Source of the DNA: Prevotella sp. MGM2
GTDB lineage: Bacteria > Bacteroidota > Bacteroidia > Bacteroidales > Bacteroidaceae
DNA length: 64,000 bases
Assembly (NCBI RefSeq): GCF_002933955.1
Contig: NZ_BEWW01000283.1
Location: 85,464-149,463 of the forward strand
Direction: 5' to 3'
Each line of letters starts with the position of its first letter. Position 1 is the first letter of the stretch. Positions 15,550 to 23,626 of the stretch are shown piece by piece. Made by a program: the position numbers and the translations under genes. The notes below the pieces were generated by a model. That model saw only the letters and a list, made by a program, of their open reading frames with translations, made no database searches and had not been told where the DNA came from.

Positions 15550-16120
15550 GGCAGCTTATGCAATGGCCGATGACAACACGCGCAAAATTCTCGCTGTTCT
15601 CGTAGGGGATAACGAAACAACTGCAACCCCCTCCCAACCGGCACCAAGTCTTTCAGACTATACCACAATTCGCTCCTACGAGGACGCTTGCGTTGCTCTT
15701 GGCGAAAGTATGGACGTTGAAAAGCTCGTAGCCGCCGGAGTACCTAACCATATTATCGCCCAAATGAAGCTGGAGCATATTTGCAAAGCTCTATGGGGCG
15801 GCGAGAACAAATGCCAGCCCACGGCTGACGGTAGCAAAGTGTGGTGGTACCCGGTAATGGCACTCTGGACCCCCGGCGAAATCTCCAACATGAGCGATGA
15901 TGAACGCCGTGCCCTCCTGTCTGCTATTGCGGATCCTGGAGCGTTTGCGGGCTTCGGTTCTCTGACTGCGACTTATCGTTCCTCGTACTCGATTGCGTAC
16001 GGTGGCTTCCGCTTGTGCCTTGACACCGAGGAAAAGGCAGAATACTTTGGCAAGCAATTCGTGGAATTGTGGGCTGAAGCCTATGCCTACAATTTCACCG
16101 TGGGCGGCCACCTTGAATAA
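15506..16120 (+). CDS. Early-region protein carrying a diversity-type variable repeat (VR2)
   Basis: The protein is 204 aa. It has an N-terminal segment (1-70), a helical middle and, at about 135-170, the variable segment LLSAIADPGAFAGFGSLTAT followed by YRSSYSIAYGGFRLCL. The end (DTEEKAEYFGKQFVELWAEA) matches a Bacteroidales family of unknown function whose members end in similar EEKAEYFGKQF motifs. The 106-nt repeat also occurs in the receptor-binding-type gene at 54882. Unlike classic DGR targets, the repeat is not at the C-terminus and the gene lies among early genes. Function unknown. Confidence 0.75.
   Translation: MSENKELKITSANYEAAYAMADDNTRKILAVLVGDNETTATPSQPAPSLSDYTTIRSYEDACVALGESMDVEKLVAAGVPNHIIAQMKLEHICKALWGGENKCQPTADGSKVWWYPVMALWTPGEISNMSDDERRALLSAIADPGAFAGFGSLTATYRSSYSIAYGGFRLCLDTEEKAEYFGKQFVELWAEAYAYNFTVGGHLE
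15909..16014 (+). repeat. Variable repeat copy VR2 (106 nt)
   Basis: Aligns without gaps to 56134-56239 and 56358-56463. Ten codons vary; here they are ATT, GAT, CCT, TTT, ACT, ACT, TAT, ATT, TAC, GGT. The flanks (GTGCCCTCCTGTCTGCT and GGCTTCCGCTT) are identical in all copies. The GATC at 15932, one of only three in the main body of phage B, lies in variable codons. Confidence 0.85.
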
Positions 16121-16150
16121 ACTGCAATTCACCCCAAAAACATAAGAGAT

Positions 16151-16585
16151 ATGCAAGATGTAATGTTTCCCAATGACCCGGTTGAAGCTCGTGAGCAAAT
16201 GCTGCGCGACAACTGCGACCAGATAGAGCCGCGTAGTTTTACGCGCTCTTTCAACCAAGACGAGGTTAACGACCGCCGCGCCGAGCTTGAATCCGTGTCA
16301 ATCCAAGTGGCCGAGCTTGAAGATGAGCTTGCACAAGTGCGCGCCGACATCAAAGGCCGTATCAAGCCATTGCTTGAACGCCGGGGCAAGATACTCGATG
16401 AGCTGAAAGCCCGTGGCGAATGGGTAACGGCCGACACCTACAAGATTGTGGATGTTGACGAGGGTAGAACTGCCTACTACTCCGCTGACGGCTACAAGAT
16501 AGAGGAACGTGCCATGACACCCGAAGAAAGACAACGTAACATCATTCAGGCTGCGCGCTTTTTGCGCACCGGCACGGATGATTAA
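16151..16585 (+). CDS. Hypothetical coiled-coil protein
   Basis: The protein is 144 aa. Residues about 40-95 form a coiled coil (VSIQVAELEDELAQVRADIK), followed by a small beta segment (YKIVDVDEGRTAYYSADGYK). I know similar proteins next to DUF2303-like genes in Bacteroidales phages; function unknown. It lies between the VR2 gene and the DUF2303-like gene. Confidence 0.6.
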   Translation: MQDVMFPNDPVEAREQMLRDNCDQIEPRSFTRSFNQDEVNDRRAELESVSIQVAELEDELAQVRADIKGRIKPLLERRGKILDELKARGEWVTADTYKIVDVDEGRTAYYSADGYKIEERAMTPEERQRNIIQAARFLRTGTDD

Positions 16586-16612
16586 CAATTCACCAACTTA
16601 ATCCTTACAACA

Positions 16613-17359
16613 ATGGATGAGAATAGCAAAATCAATCTCACAATCGAAAACTACACGGGCGAAAAGCCTATCGTGATAGTTTACCGCGAGGGCGTGGCTG
16701 GCAAAGTGCTGGATGAGAAAGCCCCCGTAAGTACGGACGTAGCCGGTGTTCTCTCGACACCGCAGGACTGGCTGGAAAAGCGAGTTGCCACAATCGACCA
16801 GAAAAAGGCAAAAATTCTGGTAGAGCGTGAAAAGTACACAATCACGCTTATTGTCAATGAAAGCGACCCCTACAACAAAGCCACTATCTCCGGCACCGCC
16901 GAACTCTCCGAGGTGTTCAAGAAATTCGGTATCAACGAACCCAACGCCGGCTGGGTACCCGCCAAACTGGGGCAATTCATACGCCTCAATCGTGCTGCCT
17001 TTGAGGACAAAGAGCAGTGCATGAAACTCGTATCGGCCCTCAAGAATTTCAAAGCCAACGCCCAATCTCAAATCGAAAAGCAGCATGACCCGTCTGGCTC
17101 TCGCGCCGAGGTCTATCGCCAAACGGTAGAAAGCAACCTGCCCAAGTCGTTCACCGTGAAAATCCCTATTTTCAATGGGCCGGAAAAGACCACTTTCGAT
17201 GTGGAATTTGACCACTACCTTACGGACGGCGAGGTGTTCTTACAGCTCGTATCGCCCGGCGCAAAGGAAATTTCCGATGAGTGGCGCGACACGGCCATTG
17301 ACCGAGTGCTGAACGAAATCCGCGGGATAGCCCCCGACATCGCCATTCTGGAGGCATAA
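16613..17359 (+). CDS. DUF2303-like phage protein
   Basis: The protein is 248 aa. The C-terminal half has the pattern of DUF2303 proteins: PKSFTVKIPIFNGPEKTTF then a beta strand pair ending VFLQLVSPG. The middle has LGQFIRLNRAAF and a helix. These are common in phage early regions and have no known activity. Spacing to neighbours is short, in the same early operon. Confidence 0.5.
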   Translation: MDENSKINLTIENYTGEKPIVIVYREGVAGKVLDEKAPVSTDVAGVLSTPQDWLEKRVATIDQKKAKILVEREKYTITLIVNESDPYNKATISGTAELSEVFKKFGINEPNAGWVPAKLGQFIRLNRAAFEDKEQCMKLVSALKNFKANAQSQIEKQHDPSGSRAEVYRQTVESNLPKSFTVKIPIFNGPEKTTFDVEFDHYLTDGEVFLQLVSPGAKEISDEWRDTAIDRVLNEIRGIAPDIAILEA

Positions 17360-17374
17360 AGACTGAAATCCCCT

Positions 17375-18262
17375 ATGGCAAACAAGCGGAGCAAATCCCT
17401 AATGCCTATTGATACGGGGGAATGGTTAGACAGCCCCCGTATCAATAATCTCTCTTACGAAATAAGGGGGATGTGGCTAACTATGCTTTGCTATCTGTGG
17501 GAAAGCCCCACAAGGGGGATAATGGCATATCCCAACGGAAAAGCCTACACCAGAGAGCAGATATTAAGAACTTTGGATATTGACCCGATAGCACTTGAAA
17601 TTCTTATTGAGAACGGGCTATTGGCGGTTGATGACAAAGGAGCTTACTACTCCCCCGAAATGGTGAGAAAAGAGCGCATAAGCGCAATAAGGCGCAACGC
17701 CGGCCGCAAAGGTGGCGAGATAACCATGCGCAAGATTGAGCAACAAACGGAATTACCCGAAACGCCTGCGCCCGTAATCGTTGAGCCTCCCCCCGAAAAC
17801 AAGCAAGAGCCGCCACAACCTCAATTATTCGATAATGAGGATGTGCCTCAAGCTCCCCCAGAGCTAACGCCGGTACAAAAGGCAAAAGCGGAGAAAAATA
17901 AAAAATATCAGTATGCCGATTATGTTTCAATGACGCAAGAGGAATACGCCAAGCTGTGCGAGAAATACGGCGAGGACGAAACAAAGGGCATGATTGACCT
18001 ACTGAGTAATTACATAGGCTCAAAAGGCTGTTACTCAAAATACAAAAGCCACTATCGCGCTATTTTGTCGTGGGTGGCAGACGCTTATTACGAAAGACAA
18101 CAAAGATATGGAACTCGACCCCCAACAATTACGACTACCCCGAAATCAGCAGGAGGCACTCCAGCTACTACGGGATATGCAACAGGAGCGTTACAAGCTC
18201 CAGCAGGAGCAGGCCCGCAATCTGGTGATGCGCAGGAGGAAGGCTATGCTGAAAGGTTTTAA
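17375..18262 (+). CDS. Phage replication initiator-like protein
   Basis: The protein is 295 aa. The N-terminal 100 residues have the winged-helix look of phage replisome organisers (SLMPIDTGEWLDSPRINNLS, YTREQILRTLDIDPIALEIL, LLAVDDKGAYYSPEMV). A Pro/Glu-rich linker follows, then a helical domain (YAKLCEKYGEDETKGMIDLL, YKSHYRAILSWV) like DnaD-type C-termini. The next gene is a DnaC-like loader that overlaps it by 155 nt. Initiator function is inferred. Confidence 0.65.
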   Translation: MANKRSKSLMPIDTGEWLDSPRINNLSYEIRGMWLTMLCYLWESPTRGIMAYPNGKAYTREQILRTLDIDPIALEILIENGLLAVDDKGAYYSPEMVRKERISAIRRNAGRKGGEITMRKIEQQTELPETPAPVIVEPPPENKQEPPQPQLFDNEDVPQAPPELTPVQKAKAEKNKKYQYADYVSMTQEEYAKLCEKYGEDETKGMIDLLSNYIGSKGCYSKYKSHYRAILSWVADAYYERQQRYGTRPPTITTTPKSAGGTPATTGYATGALQAPAGAGPQSGDAQEEGYAERF

Positions 18263-18929
18263 GTATGACCTTACAGACGAGCAGGAATACCAAGTACACG
18301 CCAACATGGTTATCGGCATGGGTAACAACTATATGCTGCGTGAGTTTTCACGTTTCATGGTTGATGAGCATAACAAGGATGTTTTGCGTTTTCTGTTATA
18401 CTACTTCAACGACTGCCCCCTCGCCGAGCTTGTATTTCCAAATGAGAACTACAAGATACACAAAAACATACTCTTGATAGGTGAACCCGGAACAGGTAAA
18501 ACATTGCTTATGCAAGTGTTCGCCGACTATCTCCAAGCGACAAACAATGTGAATCAGTTTCGCAATATCAGTATGACCCAGCTTATGAACTATCACAAGG
18601 TTTTCGGGCATATTGACAAGTACACCTACAACGAACTGCAAGGAGCGAGCCGCCAAGAGGCTTATGACGGTGTGGACCCGTATAACATTTGCCTTAATGA
18701 CTTAGGACTTGCAACCGAGAATCAAAAGAGTTTCGGCACGTTGCTTACCCAGATAACGGATGAATTTCTCTTTGCCCGTTATGAGATATACCAGCAGCAC
18801 GGCAAACGCTATCATATCACAAGCAACCTTACTGTCAAGGAGCTTAAACAACGCTTTGAGGGCAGACTTGTTGACCGTTTCAAATCTTTCAACGTGATAG
18901 AACTGCACGGGGGTAGCCGCCGGCGTTAA
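18108..18929 (+). CDS. DnaC-like helicase loader ATPase
   Basis: The protein is 273 aa from ATG 18108. Walker A GEPGTGKT is at about residues 125-132 with ICLNDLGLATE as Walker B, then a sensor-type TSNLT and a Box VII-like FEGRLVDRF. These are the features of DnaC/IstB AAA+ loaders that place DnaB on the origin. The first 50 residues are Gln/Arg-rich and share DNA with the end of the upstream gene; later ATGs at 18177 and 18228 would shorten the overlap. Confidence 0.85.
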   Translation: MELDPQQLRLPRNQQEALQLLRDMQQERYKLQQEQARNLVMRRRKAMLKGFKYDLTDEQEYQVHANMVIGMGNNYMLREFSRFMVDEHNKDVLRFLLYYFNDCPLAELVFPNENYKIHKNILLIGEPGTGKTLLMQVFADYLQATNNVNQFRNISMTQLMNYHKVFGHIDKYTYNELQGASRQEAYDGVDPYNICLNDLGLATENQKSFGTLLTQITDEFLFARYEIYQQHGKRYHITSNLTVKELKQRFEGRLVDRFKSFNVIELHGGSRRR

Positions 18930-18975
18930 TTCTTTTCGCCCTATAAGTGTATTCACCAAACAGCTTTATAAGAAA

Positions 18976-20002
18976 ATGGAGCATAGATTTAATTACAACT
19001 GGACGCTCAAAGACGCGATTTTCACCAAAGACAAAGGCAAGGTTTTCTCTTGCTTTGCTTGTGGTGGCGGCTCGACTATGGGCTATAAACTGGCGGGCTT
19101 TGACGTGATAGGCTGTAATGAGATAGATATTCGGGTAATGAACCTATACGAGAGCAACCATCACCCGCGCTATAAGTTTCTGGAGTCAATTCAGATGTTC
19201 AAGGAAAGGACTGCATCTCGATATTCTGGACGGGTCCCCGCCATGCTCCGCTTTCTCGATGGCTGGTAGTCGTGAGGAAGCATGGGGCGTTGAGAAAAAG
19301 TTTCGTGAGGGGCAGGCTACGCAAGTGCTTGATACACTCTTTTTCGATTTCATCGAGGTTGCGCGTAAGCTCCAGCCGAAAGTGGTAATCGCCGAGAACG
19401 TCAAAGGCTTGTTGCAAGGCGATGCGAAAAAGTATGTGCAACGTATCTACGCCGAATTTGATGCGGCTGGCTATTATTGCCAACACTGGCTTTTAGACGC
19501 GCAGAATATGGGCGTACCACAAAGGCGTGAGCGTGTCTTTTTCGTGTGTCTGCGAAAAGACCTTATCGACTATGTGCCGCAGACCTACAACCTTTTCGAT
19601 GTATTGCCTCGTCTGATACTTGATTTCAACGAGCCGGGTATATCATGCGAGGAGGCCGGCCTTACGTTAGGGGACCCGATAACTACCCCGTGCTATTCCG
19701 AGGAATACGACCGCCTCAAGAGAGGATTGCCGAAAAAGTATCTCCAATGCGCCCTCGTTCAGAAAACCGACATACACCCCACGTTGGTTGCCGGATATAG
19801 GGCAAAAGCCTCTCCTATGCCGGATTGGGGCAAACAATGGCTCTCAGTGTCGGATATATGCAAAGTATCATCTTTCCCACAAGACTACGATTTTGGCACT
19901 CAAAAGCCCGAATATATCTGCGGAATGAGCGTACCGCCAATAATGATAGCCCAGATAGCCACACAAGTTTACGAACAATGGCTAACCAAATTAACCAAGT
20001 AA
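18976..20002 (+). pseudogene. C5-cytosine DNA methyltransferase, frameshifted
   Basis: The first frame (18976-19269) has motif I, FSCFACGGGSTMGYKL, and a C-terminal part of the next block. It then runs off at 19269. From about 19202 a second frame gives LDILDGSPPCSAFSMAGSRE, with the catalytic Cys codon at 19244-19246, then motif VI AENVKG, motif VIII QRRERVFFV and the C-terminal motifs, ending at 20002. The shift lies between about 19200 and 19212. All catalytic motifs survive, so this is a recent mutation, a sequencing error or a programmed shift. Phage methyltransferases protect from host restriction. Confidence 0.8.
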
Positions 20003-20004
20003 AA

Positions 20005-20463
20005 ATGGAACGCAAGAAAGTAATCCTTACATTGTGCCGGGTATTCCCAGCCACACACTCCAAAAAGGGCATAAACACCCTCTTTGCGGTCAAGCTCTTT
20101 GCGGGTCGTAAGATACACACCATACGCGCCGATGAAAAAGGACAATGGGCGCAAAAAGTGGCCGACATCAACGCCGGAAACAAAATCTTATGCGTGAGAG
20201 AATGGACGGGCCGACCCTACAACTCCGAGCAGGCCGATATAAAGCAGTTTGTGTCGGTAGGACTGCAAGACATCACCATTACCTACGGAGTGGATGATGA
20301 AAAGCCCCAAGCGTGGGTTGACGGCAAGCCAGTACCTATTGAAACTCTCGCCAAGAATGACGGCCTCGAACTGCCCGACTTTATAGAGTGGTTTTTCGGG
20401 AGTGTTCACACCGGCAATGTGTTCAAGGGCAAAATTATTCATTTCACCGATTTTCGATATTGA
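20005..20463 (+). CDS. ASCH/PUA-like small phage protein
   Basis: The protein is 152 aa from ATG 20005, 2 nt after the methyltransferase. The pattern FAGRKIHTIRADEKGQW then ILCVREWTGRPYNSEQ is typical of small phage proteins with an ASCH-like (PUA-related) fold. The family may bind RNA or modified nucleotides. It lies between two methyltransferase genes. The assignment is from pattern only. Confidence 0.55.
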   Translation: MERKKVILTLCRVFPATHSKKGINTLFAVKLFAGRKIHTIRADEKGQWAQKVADINAGNKILCVREWTGRPYNSEQADIKQFVSVGLQDITITYGVDDEKPQAWVDGKPVPIETLAKNDGLELPDFIEWFFGSVHTGNVFKGKIIHFTDFRY

Positions 20464-20465
20464 GC

Positions 20466-21197
20466 ATGGATAGCTGCGTGATATTGGGCGATTGCAAGTG
20501 TTTCAACGCCGACTGTGAAAAGGTTATGGGTAATCTGCCGGATAATAGTGTGGATTTCATATTGTCGGATATTCCATACGACTTAGACCTTAACGGTGGT
20601 GGTGTGCATGGTGATTTCTGCACCCGTAAGCAGATACAGTCGCGCAAAAACAGCTCTCTATATTTCGTGTCGCAAGGCATTGACTACGACAAGATTTTCA
20701 GCGAGTTTGAGCGTATTTGCAAGCGTGTGAATATCTGCGTGTTTTGCTCAAACAAGCAGATAGGGCGTATAATGACATGGTGGGAGCAGCGCGGTTATGT
20801 AGCAACTCTTTTGGTATGGGATAAGCCTAACCCTATTCCACTCGGAAACGGTTGCTATATCAACAATCTGGAATTTATCGTGTATGTGCGTGAGAAAGGC
20901 GTCACATACAACTCTCTCGGATATGATATGCAACTGAAAACCTTTCGCAACCAGCCGCCTCAAGCAGCGCAGCGCATACATGAAACCGAAAAGCCTGTGA
21001 GCCTTTTGCAACGTCTATTATTGCTCCATACAAGCGAGGGCGATGTAGTCTTTGACGCTTACGCCGGCTCTTTCTCGACCGCCATTGCCTGCCACAACGA
21101 AAAGCGCAAGTTTATCGGATGCGAGATACTGGAAAAGTATTTTGAGCCGGCCATGAAACGCCTCCGTGGAGCTGTCGCTCAAAAAAGTTTATTCTAA
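20466..21197 (+). CDS. DNA adenine-N6/cytosine-N4 methyltransferase
   Basis: The protein is 243 aa from ATG 20466. The catalytic motif IV reads SDIPYDLDL (DPPY type with Ile) near residue 38, and motif I lies at the C-terminus, VVFDAYAGSFSTAIAC, so the order is that of the beta class. A C-terminal CEILEKYFEPAMKR fits motif III. It methylates an unknown DNA sequence. Adjacent to the frameshifted C5 enzyme, it is probably part of anti-restriction. Confidence 0.85.
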   Translation: MDSCVILGDCKCFNADCEKVMGNLPDNSVDFILSDIPYDLDLNGGGVHGDFCTRKQIQSRKNSSLYFVSQGIDYDKIFSEFERICKRVNICVFCSNKQIGRIMTWWEQRGYVATLLVWDKPNPIPLGNGCYINNLEFIVYVREKGVTYNSLGYDMQLKTFRNQPPQAAQRIHETEKPVSLLQRLLLLHTSEGDVVFDAYAGSFSTAIACHNEKRKFIGCEILEKYFEPAMKRLRGAVAQKSLF

Positions 21198-21216
21198 CGT
21201 ACAACAAGTTACTACA

Positions 21217-22038
21217 ATGGAAACTAACTCTACCAAACGCAAGGATATATTTCTTGTGGACCCGCGCAACATCGTGGTTGTGGACGGATTTAACGTGCGC
21301 CGAGATTTCGACTTAGACGAACTCAAAGAGCAAATCAAGGAAAAGGGGGTACTTAACCCTATAACCGTTATCGCCTACAAGGATGAAAACGGGGTGGAAC
21401 GCTATAAACTGGTTGACGGAGAACGCCGCTATCGTGCGACCATGCTTGCTATCTCCGAGGGTGCCGACATCCCTTATGTTCCGGCTCTCAATGCTCCAAA
21501 GGATGCAAGCGTGAAAGACCTCTACATTGAGCAGATGATGAGGAACGAGGGCAAGCGTTTTACCGAGCTGGAATGTGCTATAATGTTTCGCCGTTTCAAA
21601 GAGGAATTTGGCTATTCGCAAGTACAAATAGCCGAAACTTTCAAAAAATCCCCAGCTTTCATTAGCAAGTGCCTGGCATTGCTCGACCTGCCCCAATATC
21701 TACAAGACAAGATAGCGAGTGGTGAATTGTCGGCCAAAGCAGCGCGTGAACTCGCAAGCAACTACGCCGACCCCCACGACCAAGTGAGAGCCGCCAAAAC
21801 GGCCGTAAGGACTGCAAAGGCCGCCGGACGCTCGACCGCAACCAACAAAGAGGTGCAACGCTCCCTCAAGGATGCAAAGCAAGGTAAAGCTATCGCTGAC
21901 GCTCTACGAAACATTGCCGCGTATCTGGACGGTGAGCCGACCGTTGAGGTTGACACTCTGATAAAGTTGCTCGACAAGCACGGCACACTCCACGCTGCCA
22001 TGAGAGAATATAAAAAGACAATCACAAGCAAAAACTAA
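21217..22038 (+). CDS. ParB-like DNA-binding protein
   Basis: The protein is 273 aa from ATG 21217; earlier starts would overlap the methyltransferase. A ParB N-terminal domain is at about 20-110 (FNVRRDFDLDELKEQIKEKG, YKLVDGERRYRA with the CTPase-type GERR). An HTH follows (EFGYSQVQIAETFKKSPAFI). The end is Ala-rich and helical. ParB proteins bind palindromic parS sites. No ParA is visible in the window. It is the best candidate to bind the palindromes at 7872-8245. Confidence 0.82.
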   Translation: METNSTKRKDIFLVDPRNIVVVDGFNVRRDFDLDELKEQIKEKGVLNPITVIAYKDENGVERYKLVDGERRYRATMLAISEGADIPYVPALNAPKDASVKDLYIEQMMRNEGKRFTELECAIMFRRFKEEFGYSQVQIAETFKKSPAFISKCLALLDLPQYLQDKIASGELSAKAARELASNYADPHDQVRAAKTAVRTAKAAGRSTATNKEVQRSLKDAKQGKAIADALRNIAAYLDGEPTVEVDTLIKLLDKHGTLHAAMREYKKTITSKN

Positions 22039-22044
22039 TATCGA

Positions 22045-22374
22045 ATGGAACTAAACGAATACCAAGCGGAGGCTCTCTCTACGGCTATCTACCCAAACGA
22101 CAACAAAGTTGAATATCTCGCACTCGCTTTATGCGGTGAAGCCGGCGAGGTAGCCGACAAGGTGAAAAAGATAATCCGCGACCACAACGGGGATTTCTCC
22201 GACAAGGACACACGGAACCGAATAGCCTACGAATTGGGCGATGTGCTTTGGTACGCCGCCAATCTTGCAAGGGCAATAGGCTACTCACTTTCCGAGGTAG
22301 CAACTCTCAATCTCGCAAAAATAGCTGCCCGTAAGCTCCGGGGTACAATCCACGGCACGGGCGATAACAGATAA
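22045..22374 (+). CDS. MazG-like nucleotide pyrophosphohydrolase
   Basis: The protein is 109 aa. The EExxE-type metal motif reads GEAGEVADKVKK, with a second acidic motif ELGDVLWY. Single-domain MazG proteins hydrolyse NTPs or alarmones; phage copies may alter host nucleotide pools or (p)ppGpp. It lies in the early operon. Confidence 0.85.
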   Translation: MELNEYQAEALSTAIYPNDNKVEYLALALCGEAGEVADKVKKIIRDHNGDFSDKDTRNRIAYELGDVLWYAANLARAIGYSLSEVATLNLAKIAARKLRGTIHGTGDNR

Positions 22375-22379
22375 GCAAA

Positions 22380-22639
22380 ATGAAACCGATAGAATTTCCA
22401 GAACAAAACGCAATCGCCTCAAGCAATGATGCGAATGTGCAACCGCTACCCTGTCGCATATCCGAGGACGGGCCCAAGTAATATCTTGCTGGGAGTTGAC
22501 CGAGGCCGACTTTGAACGCCTCAAGAGAAAGCCACGGATATATGTATCACAAATGACGTATGGGGGTGCTATCCCGCCTCTATTCGTTACAACCGACAAC
22601 AACGACTTATTCACATACAAAAAGACCGAGAAAGAATGA
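22380..22639 (+). pseudogene. Small Bacteroidales phage protein gene, frameshifted
   Basis: The frame from ATG 22380 gives 33 aa (ending PCRISEDGPK) and stops at 22481. A second frame continues as VISCWELTEADFERLKRKPR and ends at 22639, overlapping the next start. The two halves together match the plan of a common small protein in Bacteroides mobile elements (N-terminal FEHQN-like, then V-x-C-W-x-L, then a short hydrophobic end). One indel near 22470-22480 explains the break. Function unknown. Confidence 0.5.
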
Positions 22640-22830
22640 CACAAGACATCAAAGGGGAGTGCATACGCACGAAAAAGCCCCACAAGCCTATACGCCTACC
22701 GCGTAAGCTCAAAAAGGACATCATCAAGAAATCCGGGCGCGAAGCCTATTGGCAAATCATAGCCACAATCTATATGCAAGTGCTTATGGGCGGCCCGCAA
22801 TACATCAAAATTCGTAAAATCAAAGAATAA
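22636..22830 (+). CDS. Hypothetical basic protein
   Basis: The protein is 64 aa, very rich in Lys and Arg in its first half (RTKKPHKPIRLPRKLKKDII). Its ATG overlaps the stop of the frameshifted gene. No family recognised; the charge suggests nucleic-acid or ribosome contact. Confidence 0.5.
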   Translation: MTQDIKGECIRTKKPHKPIRLPRKLKKDIIKKSGREAYWQIIATIYMQVLMGGPQYIKIRKIKE

Positions 22831-22840
22831 TACTCTAAAA

Positions 22841-23107
22841 ATGAAACTGTTATTTTTCGACTTAGAAACGACCGGAACGCTCGTAAACAAGCATGGAATC
22901 CACCAGATTTCCGGCATGGTGGTAATAGACGGAGAGGTTAAGGAAACTTTCAATCTCCACGTCCAGCGCGCCGACATGGAGAATTTCAAGCAGGGAACAG
23001 TAGCCAAGACCCTCGGCATTGCTATTGACGATAGCAAGCTCCACGATGCGCTCTACGACATAGAGGTGTGCAAGGCTATCTACGACAAAGTTTGCGCCCA
23101 CTACTGA
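22841..23107 (+). CDS. Internally shortened DnaQ-like exonuclease
   Basis: The protein is 88 aa. ExoI FFDLETTG is at residues 4-11 and ExoIII HDALYDIEVCKAI near the end. Proteins of this family are usually around 170-180 aa. Here HVQRADMENFKQGTVAKTL joins the N-terminal beta sheet directly to the last helices, so the region with ExoII is missing and the frame is kept. Loss of ExoII should abolish catalysis, so this is probably a relic or a regulatory remnant. Phage A has an intact relative at 417. Confidence 0.7.
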   Translation: MKLLFFDLETTGTLVNKHGIHQISGMVVIDGEVKETFNLHVQRADMENFKQGTVAKTLGIAIDDSKLHDALYDIEVCKAIYDKVCAHY

Positions 23108-23108
23108 T

Positions 23109-23546
23109 ATGATACACATTGGCATTGATACCGGCACCCACACAGGCATAGCCGTGTGGGATAGCCGGAGCCAGTGTTTCCGGGCTATTGAGGATGTTGC
23201 AATCCACAAGGCAATGGAAATGGTGGCTCAGTACAAGAGTATAGCCGACCAAGAGGGCGTAAGGCTTTATGTGAGAGTTGAGGACCCGCGACAAAGAACG
23301 TGGTTTGGTACGGAGAATATGACCCGCGAGGAAGAGCGTAAAAAACTGCAAGGCGTTGGCTTTGTCAAACGTGATGCGTCTATCTGGGAGGCATACCTCA
23401 AAGACTTAGGCGTTTGGTTTGAAATGGTTGCTCCGAAACGCAATCTTACCAAGATTACGCATGAAACTTTCGTAAACATTACAAAGTGGAAAGGACGCAC
23501 GAATGAGCATAAGCGTGATGCCGCTATGCTTGTTTTCGGGAGATAG
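23109..23546 (+). CDS. RuvC-like Holliday junction resolvase
   Basis: The protein is 145 aa. RNase H-fold acidic residues are visible: GIDTGTHTG at the start, RVEDPRQR in the middle and HKRDAAMLV at the end. The lysine-rich loop KRNLTKITHETF fits phage RuvC relatives. It would resolve or trim branched DNA before packaging. It is last in the early operon; a promoter follows. Confidence 0.75.
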   Translation: MIHIGIDTGTHTGIAVWDSRSQCFRAIEDVAIHKAMEMVAQYKSIADQEGVRLYVRVEDPRQRTWFGTENMTREEERKKLQGVGFVKRDASIWEAYLKDLGVWFEMVAPKRNLTKITHETFVNITKWKGRTNEHKRDAAMLVFGR

Positions 23547-23565
23547 TAAATTTTCTCACCTAAAA

Positions 23566-23598
23566 TGTGTTCTGTAAACGCTTTATTTTGTATCTTCG
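23566..23598 (+). promoter_or_regulatory. Promoter with operator-like palindrome before the membrane/ParB-DUF4417 genes
   Basis: TGTGTT-CTGTA-AACGCT (10 of 12 consensus positions) at 23566-23582 is followed by TATCTTCG at 23591-23598, a one-base variant of the -7. The palindrome starts 25 nt before the -7, as at the repressor promoter. The start near 23605 precedes the ATG at 23627. Confidence 0.55.
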
Positions 23599-23626
23599 CA
23601 TCATTAACCAAGTTAATATTACACGC

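Noticed and set aside
16598..17215. 205-aa leftward reading frame opposite the DUF2303-like gene
   Set aside because: Antisense shadow of a well-supported gene, no family features.
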